Program-made: the position numbers and the translations under genes
NCBI GenBank assembly: GCA_029717555.1
Contig: JAMDHS010000005.1
Location: 310,001 to 374,000 of the forward strand
Direction of reading: 5' to 3'
Length of the DNA stretch: 64,000 bases
DNA from: Peribolospora baueri
Taxonomy: Eukaryota > Basidiomycota > Peribolosporomycetes > Peribolosporales > Peribolosporaceae
The notes under the pieces: model-generated
Database searches by the model: none
What the model was told of the DNA's origin: nothing
The model's input: the letters and a program-made list of their open reading frames with translations, nothing else
In this document: one piece after another, positions 46,741 through 61,408 of the stretch
Numbering within the stretch: the stretch's first letter is position 1
Layout: the number at the start of each line of letters is the position of its first letter

Positions 46741-48594
46741 ACGGATGGAACAGATCACCCATCGGACGGAGTCCGCCCGTGCCTTAATTTGGCCCGCCAA
46801 AAGGGGGCGGTGGTTGCTTTGGTGGATGGTGATTCGTCGCCGTTCGTCGCGTCGCTCGCTCGCTCGCTGTTGGTTCGCCCGTGCGAGCTGCACTCGCTCT
46901 AAGTGCGAGCTTGCGTGCAGCAAGCTCTAAGCGCGAAAGCTGCGTACATAACCATACATACATACGTACATACACACGTACGTAAAGGCTTGGTTAGAGA
47001 GTTAGCGTTTGGACAGCTCGGGCCGACAGAAGCGAAGCGAATTACAGTAGCGGTGCAGTAACCACTTTGCTAGCCTCCTCCACCTTCTCGTCCGTCCGAG
47101 CGAGCCAGCGCACCAGCGAACCAGCCAGCCGGTCGGCCACGGCGTCGCTCGTATGCGTCCACGTATCGCATCGTCTCGCCTCGTCATCGCTATCGCCATC
47201 AATCCCTGCCCGCCACCTCGTCTTCTTCTCCGTCCCTCCTTTCTTCTCACCCCTCCTCCTCCTTTCTCCTTCGCTGCCGCCCCTTGGTGCGCGGCACGAC
47301 GAGGACGACAAGCAAAGCACCCTCTCTCCCATCGAGGTCTCGACCGTCGCCGATTCGCTTCCCAGGCTTGGCTTATTTCTCGTGGCGACCACGCACGCCG
47401 TCCGTCATCATCGTCCGCCTCCCTTTTTTTTTTACCTTCCTTTTTTCATTTTCATTAATCTCTTCCATCGAAGCCTGTTTTGTCTGGCCCTGTCCGGCCC
47501 CGTCGTAGACCACAGTTAGTCCCTCCATCACGTTCGTTCGTTCGCCCCGCCTCCTCTCGTCCCCTCTCCCTCCTCCTTCTTCCACTCCTCCCGCCCCCGA
47601 GCTTGCTCTTGCTCTTGCTCGGAGCGAGGAAAGCCATCTTCTCCTTTCTCATCCACCACCACGTCCGCCTCGGCCACTACCCGTTTCTCGTCCCCTCTCT
47701 TCTTCGCTCCCACTCTCCCTCCAGCCGCCTTCTCTTTTCGTTTTTTGTTTTCGCCTCTCTTCCTCTCCCACCCGTCTCGCCCGTTCACCACGGTCCACGG
47801 TCCTGACAAGGTCTGTCACCGGAAACCAAGGTGAGCGACGATCTCCTTTGTGTCTTTCTATCCCTCTTTCTTTCTTTCTTTCTGTCGAGCTGTCCGACTG
47901 CCTCTCGTGTCGCCCGGCCGTGGTGAAGGGGGGTGGTGGCGTGAGCGCGCCGTGGTGGAGCGGAAAGGTGGCGTGGAATGGGTTAGGGTGATCGGGTCGG
48001 GACGGAGGCTGAAGCGGTGTTCTCGTAGACGTCTCTCACTCTCGTGAGGGAGGGAGAAGGGGGGATGAAGGAGACGGGCGTGGCGGGCGCGCTGTGGGGA
48101 ACGACGTGACACTCTTTCATTGTGTCTTGTGTGTCTGCCCGTTGGAAGCAAAAACAGCTGGGAAAGCGTTGGGCTGGGGATCATATGGAGACGAAATTGG
48201 CGATGTCCGATAGGATTTTGCTCTGGTACCGCTGTTGCGACTTGCCCATACCGAGGAGGAGGCCTGCGACGCGGTCAAAGGGCGGAGAGGGACGGTAGTG
48301 GCGCGTGCGGTTTACGGTTTGCTGCGCTCGCTCTACTCGCTGAAAGGCGAGGTCGAGGGTGGAGCGAGTGGGCGTGCCGCCACGCTACGCTACGCTACGG
48401 CTACCGGTACATACGGACGGGGCGTAAGCGTGATGAGCGGAAGGCGCGGCTGGGATGGAGTACAGAGGGACGGAGATGGATGAAATGAAATTAGGTGGAT
48501 GAAAGGTGCCCGCTTGGCTTGGCTTGACTTGGTGCGCCGCCGGCTTGCGTTGAGGCGAGTCGTCGTCGTCCATGTCGTAACCCTCCCCCTTCCT

Positions 48595-48630
48595 ACTCCG
48601 TCTCCGTCTCCGTCTCCGTCTCCGTCTCCA
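48595..48630. repeat. (CCGTCT)n microsatellite
   Basis: Five to six near-perfect CCGTCT units in the pyrimidine leader of the RING-PH-VWA gene. Confidence 0.9.
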
Positions 48631-48956
48631 TCTCCCTTCTTCCATCTCCTACTCCACCACCATCTCCGTTCCTCTCCCTCCTTCTATACCGCCTCACGCA
48701 CAGATACCCTAACCCGTGCTGTGTCCCCCTATCTCCATCTCCATCCGCATACGCGCCCGTCTCCGTATCTCCTCGCTCCTCACTTACATGTCCACCCTCT
48801 CCCTCTCCCTCTCCCTCTCCCCCTCGCCAGCGCCGCCCCCCACGCTCGCCGCCGCCGACCATCGTCCGCTGCTGCCGGGCCCCATCGCCTCGATCCACGA
48901 CGGCTTCCTCGCCGCCGTCCACTCGCTGACTCTCCCTCCTCGTCGCTCTTTCGTCT

Positions 48957-49146
48957 ATGCTCGAACGCGATCGACAACGCATCGCTCACGGTCACCGTCA
49001 CGGTCAACCTCAAGGACAAGCTCAAGATCAAGCTCACCACTGGCAAGGCCCGAGCTCGTCTAACGCCTCCCTCCGGTCCAATCGCTCCTCCGTCGACAGC
49101 CGACACCACCCCTCCTCGCCCCGCGCCTATTTTCACGCCGACGGCG

Positions 49147-49180
<34 letters not shown>

Positions 49181-52100
49181 ACGCCCTCCCGGCTTCTTCT
49201 CCAGGCCTTCCTCCGTCTCTTCCCACTCCTCCTCCCTCACCGTCTCCCCCTCTCGCCCCTCCGACTCGGACCACGGCCCCTCCAGCCCCAGCTTGTCCCG
49301 TCGCGGCCCCTTCCACTTCCCCTTCAAGCGCTCCAACGCCGGCTCCCACCAGTCTTTCTCCTCCCTCTTCTCCGTCTCCATTCGCGATCCCAGGAGGAAC
49401 AGTCGAAGTTCCAACACCAGCTCGATCGACAGCGCCGGCGCCACCATCGACTCTCTCAGTCGATACGACGGCAAAGGCCCTCTTCCTCCTCACCTCAACG
49501 CCCCGACTGACGGCTCTCGCACCAGGCCTAGGCGCTCCAACTCGATCCGCTCCGCCGCCTCCTCCGTGCCCACCATCCGCGAGGATTCCGTCCTCGACAC
49601 CCGCGCTTCCTTTTCTCGTTCCCAGTACTCGTTGCCCGTAGGCAACTACGCCCCTGATCCCTGCCCGCCTCTTCCCGCCGGCTCTCAGGATTCCCTCTCT
49701 CCCTCTCAACGCTCGCCCTCCGCTCGCTCCGTACCCCTCCACACCGGCCCCCGCATGTGGCATCGACCCTCCGACTCGTCGTCCGACCCCAAGGGGCGGC
49801 GCAAGCACGAACAACAACAAAGTATGGACACCTACGGGGCCCATTATCACCAGCCCGAACGCTCGTCAAGCCGCCAGGAGGCCGACCTCTTCGATTCCAA
49901 AGCCGCCGCCCTCCTCGGCATCGACGTCGGCTCTTTGAGGTCAGAGACCAGAGAGTCCCGTCGTCGCGCCGCCGCCACATTTGTCGGCCAACAACCTCCT
50001 CCACCACCGCCGCCGCAGCCGCCGCTCGCCGCGCCTTCGCGCTCCGGCACCCTGTCCAGCGCTAGCGGTTCGAGCTACGCTTCCAGCGCCTGGTCCCACA
50101 GCCACAGCCACCGCTCCAGCAACGCCACCACCTTTTCTGGCCTCTCCTCCGGCGGTAGGCAGTCCGGCGGAAACCCGTCCAAGATCGATAGGCTCATGGG
50201 CGCGGACGTCTCCGGCGCCATGGCCGCGTCGGCCGATCACCCTTTCGGCGGAGCACGCCCCCCGCACCCGCCCACCTCGTCCGCTCGAGGCCACACCCTA
50301 TCGCCCATCCCCTCCGTCCAGGCCTCGCTCTCCTTCCGCGGAAGCGCCGACGTGCTCTCCCCGACCGGCTTTGGCCCTCCGAACGTGCGACCGGATGCGC
50401 ATTCCTCCTCCGCCCTCGTCTCTCCCTCCACCTCGATCCTCGACGAGGACTGCCCCGTCTGCCTCGAGCCGCTCTCCTACCGCCTAGCCGGAGAAAAGCC
50501 GCACGTCGTCCCGTCCTGCGGCCACGCTCTTCACGAGGCTTGCTTCACCGCCGTATACGGTCCCGTGCGCGACTTGCTACCCCCACCCCCTGGTACGTCC
50601 GGCATGGGCAGGAAAAGGAAGGATTCTCCGGGCATGTGCGGCGTGTGTAGGAGGCCGATCTCGTTTGGTGATGGGGAGGAGGACAAGGGTCATAGCAGTG
50701 AGCGCGCCGCGACGTCGTTCGTCATCGAGGTTTGTTGAGGTCCTTGGCACTCACTCGTTCACCCCTCTTTCTTTTCGGTTTCGCTTCGTTTTCGCTTCGC
50801 AGAGTTCGCAGCCATCGCGGGCGTCAACGATGAGATCCCCGACGGCCGCTTGAGCGGGTCCTTGTCGCGTCTCCGCCAGTCCACCGGCATGCGCCCCGGT
50901 CCGTTGGACAACTTTTCCCTTCATGGTCCGCTCGAGGACGACCCGATCGAGACGGCCAGCATGCATTCTCGCGGCTCCGGAGGGCACGCCAGGCGCGACT
51001 CGGTCTCCCTCTCAGGAGGCCTCGTTACCCCGTTTATCAAGGCCCGCTCCGAGTTTGCCACACTCCGTCGCAAGACGCCGCTCGGTTCGCCAGGCAACGG
51101 CGACAGCGGCGGCTCGAAACAGCATCTCACCTGCATCGTCACCGTCGAGGTCATCGGTCGTAGGCCGCCACCCGTCTCGGAGATGGCGTCCATGACCCCG
51201 CTCGGTCCGGTGCCGGACGAGGAAGACGACATGGACGATGACCATCTCGAGCCCCCGATCCGACATCACACCGCCGCCGCCTCGTCCGACGAGAGCGAGA
51301 AGAGCAAAGACGAGGAAGGATCGCAGCCCTCGTCGCCCGATCCGGGCACCGGCTTTTCTTTCGGCGCCACTCCCTCTGTCGATACCACCTTTACCTTTGT
51401 CCTCGACGATCTTCGCATGCGCATCACCGACTGGAAGGGTCACTCGCTCGAACACTTTGGCACGCTCAAGCTCTACGACCTCATCAGCGTCCGTCAAGAG
51501 TCCATCGTCCGCGACTTTTATGTTTACCTTTTTCAGGAGGCCCTGCTGTGCGTCACAGAAGAGAAAAAGAAGGGCTTGAGTAGGTTCATCGCCGTCGCCG
51601 CCGGAGGTGCCACCGCTGCTGTCGCCGACAGCTCTGAGCCGAGCGGCGGCGCCGGCGGTGGTGGTGGTAGTAGTAGTAGTGGCGGCCTAAGCCCCGGCGG
51701 CAAGTCGACCTCGAGCAAGCCGCCACTCAAGCTCAAGGGTCGCATCTATCTCCGCCACATCCGACGGGTGATCGATTCGACCGTCGCCGGCGAGTACTCG
51801 CTTACCATCACCATGGAAGACGAGAGCCTGGATCACTTTATCCTCTGCTTCAAGGAGCCCGCGGTAATGCAGGCTTGGAAGAAGGAGCTCGTCTCGCTCA
51901 TCGACGCTTCGAGGCCCGGCAAGAACGCCAGCGGAATGTTGTCCGTCACCGGTTCAGAGAACAATTCGTGTCTCTCTCCGTCGTCGGCGGCCAGCGGTGG
52001 CGGAAACGAGATGCAGCAAGCGCAGGCGCAGGCTCAAGCGCAGCAGGCGCACCTCCACGACCTCGCCTCGCCCACGTCTTCCGCCGGCGGTGGCAGCAAG

Positions 52101-54112
52101 TCCAGTAGCATGTCTCCCCGCACCGGCGCTGAGGCGCAGCAGCGCCCCAGGAATGCCTCGGGCTTCTTGCCCACCGGTCCTCCGCCGGTCATGCTCCCTC
52201 ACAACCCTCTCGACCTCGTCCTCGTCTTCTCCGTACCCAACACGCCCGCCGGCGGTCAGGTCAGCTCGTCGGCCGCGCTCAAGCTTCGGCTCATCAAGTC
52301 GACCCTTGAGTTTGTCCTCTACTCCCTCGGCCCACGCGACCGGCTGAGCATCATCACCTTCACCGTCGGCGTACAGGGGCGCGTGCGGAGGACGCCGCTG
52401 CTGCTCCCGTCGAGGGAGATTGGTCGCGCGCGGCTGCAGGCGTTCGTCGACTCGATCGGCAGGCCGTACGACGCGACGGACCCCGAGGAGCAGCAGGCCC
52501 AGGACGAGCTCCGCAGCCTCGGCGGCGGCTCGGACAGGACGGACGTGGTGACGGCCGTCAACGTGGCTCTGGACATTGTCCTGCAGCGCAAGACGAAGAA
52601 TGCGGTCACCGGTATCATCCTCGTCAATGACGCCGCGGACGGGGCCAGGCGCGGCCAGATGGACCTTGTCCTCGCTCGGTGTGAGGCTGCGCAGTGAGTT
52701 GGCTTGGCGGATGTCCGCTTCCTGGTGTGGATAAAGTCTCCGGGATGTCCCAGCTAACTATCTCCCCCCTTCCTCTTCCATTTGACGTTGCAGCACTCCT
52801 ATCCATTCGTTTGGATACGGCAAAACCCACGACCCTTCCTCCCTCTGGCTCATTTCGAACCACACCAAAGGCACTTACACGTGAGTTAGTCTATGGACTT
52901 TGGGCCCCGCCGTCGATCGTGTCGGTTGATCCTTCCCATTTTCTTTTCGTCGCCCTTACAGCTTCGTGCGCGAGTGGTACCACCTCCGCCAGTGCCTCGC
53001 CGGCTGCATCGGTGGCCTCATGTCGGTCGCCATCACGGACGTCAAGATTCACATCGGCATGCCGGACCGCAACCACTTCAAGGTGCGCAAAGTGTCCGGT
53101 CCGACCGGCGCCATCGTCTCTTCGGACGGCAAAGACGTCGACGCCGAGCTTGGAGAAATGCGCTTCGGCGATCGACGTGAGATGCTGGTCGAGCTCGAGT
53201 TCGACTTTGACCGCATCTCGCCCCCGCCCCCCCCACCGGGCAGCCCCGGCGCTGTATCGGCGAGGAACGGGAACGGGCACGCCGGCTCGGCGAGCAACGC
53301 CACCGACGAGTTTGTCCAGCGCCTCGGCCTCCAGGGTCTTTCGCTGACCGACGGCGACGTCTGGGAGGGCATTTACGAGGGCATGATCGACGAAGTGCCC
53401 GTGTTCGAAGTCGACGCTTCGTACCGCGACCCGGCGCTCGGCAAGGTCGTCACCCGGCTTCCGTACCCGATCCTGCTCACCGTCGAGGTCGACTCGACGG
53501 CGCCCGCGTCCGACGCGCCTCGGCCTCCGCTCATGTCCGACCCGCTCATCGTGCGGAGGAGGATGGAGCTGCTGGTGTCGGACATGATCACGCGCAGCTT
53601 GTTGCTCGTCTCCAGACGCAACTATCCTCAGGCGCTCCGGTGAGTCGAGGAGAGGAGAGGGAGTCGTGCGCGCCCGGTCCTGGCCGCTCAACGGTTTTTT
53701 TTTTTCCCTTCCCGATAGCATCTTCACCGAGACGCGTAGAATCCTCGAGACGGTCATGGCCAGCATTCCGGACCCCAAAACGTCCGAGGACGGCACGACC
53801 ACCGAAGGCGGACTCGTTCGCAAGTCGTCCGCCTCCTCCTCTCGACGGCAGCGCGAGGTGCTCAACGCTCGCACCCTCGAGTCGCTCTCCGCGCTTCTCG
53901 ACGACATCAACGCGCTCGTCGAAGGCCTTGAGGAAGAGCCGATGCGCACCCACTTTGACCGCGATCACCGCAACTTTGGCGCCCAACAGGCAATGGTCCT
54001 CCGCGATCAAAAGGCTTGGACGGCGAGGACGCCGACGGAGAGGATGTTCTTCACCGCCGACAATGCTGGCTCGCTCGTCGATTTGGCCGCTTTTGCACCT
54101 CAGGAGAGGTGA
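48957..54112 (+). CDS. RING-H2 / PH / VWA protein, candidate Far1/Ste5-type MAPK scaffold
   Basis: Five exons (48957-50697, 50803-52693, 52794-52880, 52962-53639, 53719-54112) join in frame to 1596 residues. A Ser/Pro/Arg-rich head with an 11-Gln run (residues 65-75) precedes a RING-H2 finger at about 499-565 (DCPVCLEPL, PSCGHALHEACF, MCGVCRRPI). A PH-like domain lies at about 795-950 (TLKLYDLISVRQESI, DFYVYLFQEALLCVTEEKKK, IYLRHIRRVIDSTVAGEYSL, MQAWKKELVSLID), interrupted by a Gly/Ser loop. A VWA domain follows at about 1045-1270 (LIKSTLEFVLYSLGPRDRLSIITF, TDVVTAVNVALDIVL, PIHSFGYGKTHDPSSLWLISNHTKGTY). The MIDAS Asp-x-Ser-x-Ser is replaced (VFSVPNTP), as in cryptic VWA domains. RING-PH-VWA in this order is the Far1/Ste5 scaffold arrangement of the yeast pheromone pathway; function here is inferred from domains only. 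A plain RING ubiquitin ligase with VWA, as in plant WAV3, is the alternative. Confidence 0.82.
49149..49181 (+). repeat. (CAG)9(CAA)2 tract coding polyglutamine
   Basis: Nine CAG and two CAA codons encode eleven Gln near the N-terminus of the RING-PH-VWA protein. Confidence 0.95.
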
Positions 54113-55096
54113 TAATACATCTAGCCGACTCCTTTCCCCCGCCGTCCTTCTTCCGTTCGTTCCACGATCGAAGGGGCATATACCCTCTTTTTCGTCTCCC
54201 TCTCTCGTGTCGGCCTCTCATTCGTTTTTTTTTTGTCATCGTCTTTCTTTTTCTCTTGCTCATCGTCCGTTCGCCGTCTCTCTCTCTCTCCATCTTTCCT
54301 CCTCTTCCTCATCCCTCTCTCTCGGACCGCCCCATCCTAGTGTCCCCCGGAGCCCAGCCGTGATGCGTCTTCCTCCCACTTTTCCGTGTTACCCTCATCT
54401 TATCGTTCTCAGCCGTCGTCCGAGTACCCCACTCCCGTCGCGTCCTATTCCCTGCCCACCCTTTTCGTTCCCCTCTCTCTTGTCCGCCGTCGGTCGGACC
54501 GGCTCGATCACCCTTTCGTTCTCTCTGCCCGCCTATCCATTTCTCCCTTTTGTTCTCCGCGGACGAGGAGGCGGGCCGAGAGAAGGGCCGATCAAAATGA
54601 AGTGTATACCTCAAAAGGCCGTCATCCCCGTCTCCTTCTCACCTCTGCCGCCCCTGTACCCGTGTGTGTCCGTTCGTCTATTTTTGTTCCCCTCATCGCC
54701 ATATCCATATCGTCGTGGTCGGGAATGAATCAGCGTTGGATGATCGCCGCGTCGATGCAGAGTGAGCCAAAGTTTGTATTTTTCATTCCTTCCTTCTTTC
54801 TTCCCCTTCTTCCTCTCCATCCATCTTCCATTTCTTATCCATCCATCCATCCGTTCATCCGTCCGTACCTACGTTACGTTTCTGAGAAGCGAGCGAGCGA
54901 CCAAGAAAAGAGGGATCCGTAGCAAGCGGAGACGCGTCGGGAAAGGGAGAGTGAGAAGAAAAGAGAGGCATGAGAAGGGAAGGGAAGGGAAGGGAAGGGA
55001 AGGGAAGGGAAGGGAAGGGAAGGGAAGGGGAGGGGAGGGGAGGGGGTGGAACCGCGCTGTGCTGCGGCGCGCCGCGCCCCATTCCGTTCAGTTCAT
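54113..55096. other. Convergent gap, RING-PH-VWA gene / glycerol kinase
   Basis: Mostly pyrimidine-rich 3' sequence with CATCCATCC runs at about 54835-54860, then the (GGGAA)n satellite. Frames such as 54762-55328 read through the repeat and are not genes. Confidence 0.6.
54973..55046. repeat. (AGGGA)n then (AGGGG)n pentamer satellite
   Basis: About eleven AGGGA units pass into four AGGGG units, immediately 3' of glycerol kinase. Confidence 0.95.
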
Positions 55097-57370
<2,274 letters not shown>

Positions 57371-58906
57371 GGTGGGCAAGTAGGCGCGGTTGGACGAGTG
57401 AAGGCGGGGGGCGCTGGGGAAGCGGGGGGCAGTGGGTGGGCGTTGGGAGAGCGGGGGAGGGGGAGGAGGGGAGGGGGAGGGGAGGTTGGACTGGGTGGTG
57501 GTGGTGGTGGGAGTGAAAGCGGTGGTGGTGCGGGCGGGAGCAGAAGCGGACCGGCGAGCCGAGGGGAGGTGGGCGGAGAGGGCGCCGCGAGGGAGTGGGC
57601 GGGGCGGAGGGCGGAGGACTGGGCGAGGAGCAAGGTGGGGAAGGAGGAGTCGGGCGGGGAGGGGCGAAGAAATCGTGATGGCGATGGCAATGGCGACGAG
57701 GGTGGGCGAAGCGATGAGATGCGATGCGATGAGATGCGAGCGGTCGGCGGCGGTGCGTCGGATGTCGTCGGTGCCTGCAGAGACGCAATGCAAAGATGCG
57801 CAGCGTGGCGTCGAGAGGAGGAGGAGGAAGAGGAAGAGGAAGAGGAAGCAGATGGATGAGGGCGAGCTAGAGTTTGATGGAAGGGGCCAAGGCGAGCGAA
57901 AAAAGAAAAAGAGAAGAAAGAGACGTCGGCGACTCTGCTCGTCCTCCGCCCGTCGCCGCTCGTCCGACCAGCGAGCCAAAGCAAGCCAGCCAGAGCCAGC
58001 CGGGCCCAAATCTGATCAGCCCCCGCCGCCAAGGTCGCACAAGACCGGGAGCGGGCCGCGCTGCGCCGTGTCGTACGTGCGCCAGCCAGTCGTCCGTCGC
58101 CCGCAAGAGCATCCACCTCCAGCCAACAACAACATCCGGCCAGCCACGTTCTGCTTCACGTTCTACCGTGTCCAGCGAGCCAGTTATTATTATTAGTGCA
58201 GCGGACCGCAAAGCCACTCGTCATGGTGCAGCTTCCTCCGTCAATGGACATGATACATGACATGAACGGGGACCGGAAACGAAGCGAACCAGAGCAAAGA
58301 CGCAGACAGACCCTCGCTCGCTCGCAAACCGTCTCTCTCTGCACGTCTCCCCGCTCGGGGGCCCACGAAAGGACCCCCACGCACGGGCGCCCGCGTCCGC
58401 CTTCGTCAACCGCCCCAGACCAGCAGCGCCGGCCGAGCCGCTTCTGACCCATCGCCCTCTCGTTGTCGCGGGCAATTCGACGCAGTGGGGAGGAAGGCGC
58501 TGGAGTCATGCGCCCGCCGCTGTGTTCGTCCGTCGTGGTCTTCGCCCCCTCTGAGCACGGACGCGGACATGTACATATGCAGTGAGCACGCTCACCCTCC
58601 CGCCCGACGAGTCGACGCGAATCGACTACAGACAGACCGGAAACAGCAACCGCCCTATGGGACACGACCGGCAATTACGGAGCCGCGCTTCCCTGCGCCC
58701 ACGACGGCAGCCTCGGATACACAGAAAACGCCGTCAGCCGGCGTTCATCTCGCACGTGGCGCTCATTGTGGCAGCACGTGACCAGCCGCCATTGTCGCGG
58801 CTTGCGCGCTCGATCGCCGTCGTCCAGCGTCGCCCGACCTGATCTGGACGTCGCTGCAGGAAAAACGGCCGGCTTGCTTGGTCTCACACATCCTACCCAG
58901 CCAGCC
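57371..58906. promoter_or_regulatory. Divergent promoter region, GUT1 / NUR1
   Basis: 1.5 kb without a gene. 57380-57700 is GGGGAGGGGGAGG-rich and 57800-57850 GAGGAAGAGGAAG-rich, both pyrimidine leaders for GUT1. A GCGATGAGATGCGATGC repeat lies at about 57705-57740. The long frames here are compositional only. Confidence 0.6.
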
Positions 58907-59171
58907 ATGTCCTCTCGTTCCGGCAGCCCGCGCCGTCCCCGCGGTGGCAGGGGGGGCCGCGGTGGCTACCAGCGCCAGCAGCAGACGCAGCAGCATCAGC
59001 TTTATAACCCCTCGCCTCTCAGCCGCTCCTCCTCTTCCTCCGCCGTCCAGCGCACTGGTTACGGCAAGACACAGGTGCCCGCGTCTCCAAAAGAGGAAGA
59101 GGACGAAGAAGAAGAAGAAGAAGAAGAAGAAGAAGAAGAAGACGATGACGATAACGACGACAGCGACGACA

Positions 59172-59221
<50 letters not shown>

Positions 59222-61408
59222 AGCGATAGGATGGTGGACGACAAAGGCGAGCATTGGCCGTCCAGCCCGCCGTCTTACCGAGTCGAGCGAGGTGGAAGCG
59301 GCCAAGGGGACAGGGCCAACTTTGGCTTTGAGCAAACCGCCGCCGCCGTCTCCCCTCCGCCCACGACGACCTCTCCCCGTCCGCCCCTGCACACCCCGCG
59401 TCAAAGCGCCGGTTCGGCCTTTGCCTCCGCTCCCGCCACCGCCTCCCCTCGGGCCCCTCACACGCCCTCCTCCTCCTCCGCGCTACCCCACACTCCGCCG
59501 CCCCGTTTTGTTGGCACGCCGATCCGGAACATCCAAAACTCTTCGCCTGTATTTCGTCGCTCGGCCACTTTTGGCTCTCCCGGCCTGAGGAGGTTCCCCG
59601 TGTCGTCGCCGTTAAAAGGCACCGCCGGTGGGCACGGCGGAAGCGGCAGGGATGCGGAAACGCCGGAGCAGGAACAGGCGGCGGCTTTGACGAGGACCGC
59701 TGGTCCGAGGAGGAGGTTCGTGAGGAGGAAGCCTCTAGGTCAGAGGTGAGCGAGCGATCGGACGGTGGTTCTCCATCTTGCTTCGGTCATATGCGATTCT
59801 GCATCTTGCTTCGATCATATGCGAATCTGACCAAGTCCTTTCTCCTCTTCCGCCCAGACTTCTCGCTCTCCCAATCGACCTCTTCCACCGCCTCCAAGCC
59901 CTTGTCCTTGAACACCTGACGCTCAGTGACGCCCCCGCTCTCGCCTACCCGCTCGCCCTCCTCTTCCACCTCATCCACTTTCTCGCCCACGTCGCTCGAC
60001 CCATCGGCATCCCCGTCGAGTTTGGCGGCGCCGCCGCGCCGCTCATCACCGGTCAGCCGGAGCAGGTGGCGAGGCCAGTCCGGCAGGGAACGAGTTTGTT
60101 TGGAGGAAAGAAGGGAAAGTGGTCGAGGCAGGATGAGATCAGGAGGTTGAGGAAGGGCCAAAGAGATGCGTGGATTGGCTGGATGGTGAGCGCTCGCACG
60201 TCTTCCTTCCATCTTCACTCTCTCCTACTTCGTCTTCGTCTTCGTCTTCGTCTTTTTTTTTCTTTTTTTTTTCGTCCCGCCGCTCATCCAACCACATGCG
60301 TATCTGCTTTGCGTCCAGTCCTTCCTCGTTTCCTTCTCCCTCCTCGCCATCTCCTTCCTCAACGCCCTCTACCTCTTCACTCGCAAGCGCACGTACAGAA
60401 TGGTTCTCCGGGATGAGCGAGTGAGTGCAGTGTTTTGGTTTTTGTCCTTTTCTCGCCTCGCTCACCGATCGTTTGTCCTCGTGCCTGGCGCACAGAACCC
60501 CATAGACTCGCCCAATGCCCGCCTCGCCGAAATGGACTTCAACATGGAGCCGCCGGAGAAGGAGCCGCTGAGCGTCAAGGTCAAGTGGGTCTTTGCTCAG
60601 TCCTGTTTGGTTCCTCATCTTTGCGCTGTCGACTCATCCTCGCTCATCTGTTCCCCACGCAGAAAACTGGGCCTCCACCTCCTCCTCCGCCTTCCTGTCC
60701 TCGGCACCCTCCTGCGCTGGTTCGTATCAGACCCGTACGAGGTGGACGAGCTGGAGGCGAGGCAGAAGGCGAGGGTGCAGACGTTGGAAGTGTGGCAGCC
60801 GGAAGGGTTTTACCTCAGGTTGTTCTGGTGAGTTTTCGTCCTTCCTTCCTTCTCCTTTCGCCTCCGCGCCTGGCCCTCCTTTCCGACCGACCGAACGCCG
60901 CCGCCGGCTCCTCTCTCTTCGTCCCCCCCGCCCACACGCAGCGTCTACTCTCCCACACACGCTCTCTTTTATCACTTCGGCCACCTCCTCGGCCTCAACA
61001 GCCGCGGTTGGTGGCTCGCATTGTTGATGATGGCCCTCTTCGGCTGGCAGACCAAGTACCTCGCCGAGCGATACGCCCGCCTGGTCAAGGACCGCTCGAT
61101 CGTTGCGGCCGAGGTCATGAATGAATATAATGAGAAGGTGCGCGCACGCTTTTGCTTTGCTCCGCGCCCAATCGGAGCAATCTTTCTTATCCTCGCTCCC
61201 TGGTTCCACCAAATTTCTTATCCCCGCTTCCCTGGCTCCATCCACCACATCCATCCAGTTCGTCTACCCGACAGCAATGCCCTCGATGCGCGACGCAAGC
61301 GCACAGACAGACGAGCAGCAGCTCGCCCACATGTTTCCTTCTTCCCCGCCTTCTTCTTCTTTGTTTCGTTCTTCCAGAGCGTTCGCTTCTAGTCCGTTTG
61401 CGGGGTGA
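58907..61408 (+). CDS. NUR1: Nuclear rim protein Nur1 (DUF2418)
   Basis: Seven exons (58907-59745, 59858-60185, 60319-60420, 60496-60584, 60663-60827, 60942-61137, 61259-61408) give 622 residues. Nur1 is an inner nuclear membrane protein that, with Lrs4/cohibin and Heh/Src1 proteins, anchors rDNA and telomeres at the nuclear rim. The DUF2418 core is clear: LEVWQPEGFYLRLFCVYSP, THALFYHFGHLL, ALLMMALFGWQTKYLAERYA, LVKDRSIVAAEVMNEYNEKFVYP, TAMPSMRDASAQTDE. Membrane helices are at about residues 290-325, 390-410 and in the core. The N-terminal 280 residues are disordered, beginning with an RGG-type patch and holding a Glu run then an Asp run (about residues 65-107) coded by (GAA)n/(GAC)n. Intron 1 contains a tandem 28-bp duplication. 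Confidence 0.9.
59102..59223 (+). repeat. (GAA)n and (GAC)n coding microsatellites in NUR1
   Basis: Consecutive GAA then GAC triplets encode about 40 acidic residues; antisense they read as long poly-Ser, which explains a spurious minus-strand frame. Confidence 0.95.
59774..59829. repeat. 28-bp tandem duplication in NUR1 intron 1
   Basis: Two adjacent copies of CATCTTGCTTCGGTCATATG.. (28 bp) differ at only two positions, wholly inside the intron. Confidence 0.9.

Larger units (their letters stand above)
45726..48956. other. 3.2-kb divergent region, DcpS / RING-PH-VWA gene
   Basis: The longest gene-free stretch of the window. It contains a GACCTGACT-type tandem (about 46696-46740), a CATACATACGTA run (about 46948-46984), TTTCTTTC runs (47868-47882), (CCGTCT)n at 48595-48630 and CTCCCT repeats near 48788-48825. 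From about 47060 the + strand is strongly pyrimidine-rich. A sequence AACCAAG|GTGAGC at about 47823-47835 is a good donor for a 5' UTR intron of the rightward gene, but I cannot place its acceptor. No coding pattern survives inspection in any frame. Confidence 0.6.

Noticed and set aside
48499-49641. 380-residue Pro/Ser/Thr frame overlapping the RING gene head
   Set aside because: Out of frame with the RING/PH/VWA reading frame and purely compositional.
59059-59244. Poly-Ser minus-strand frame
   Set aside because: Reverse complement of the (GAA)/(GAC) acidic tract of NUR1.
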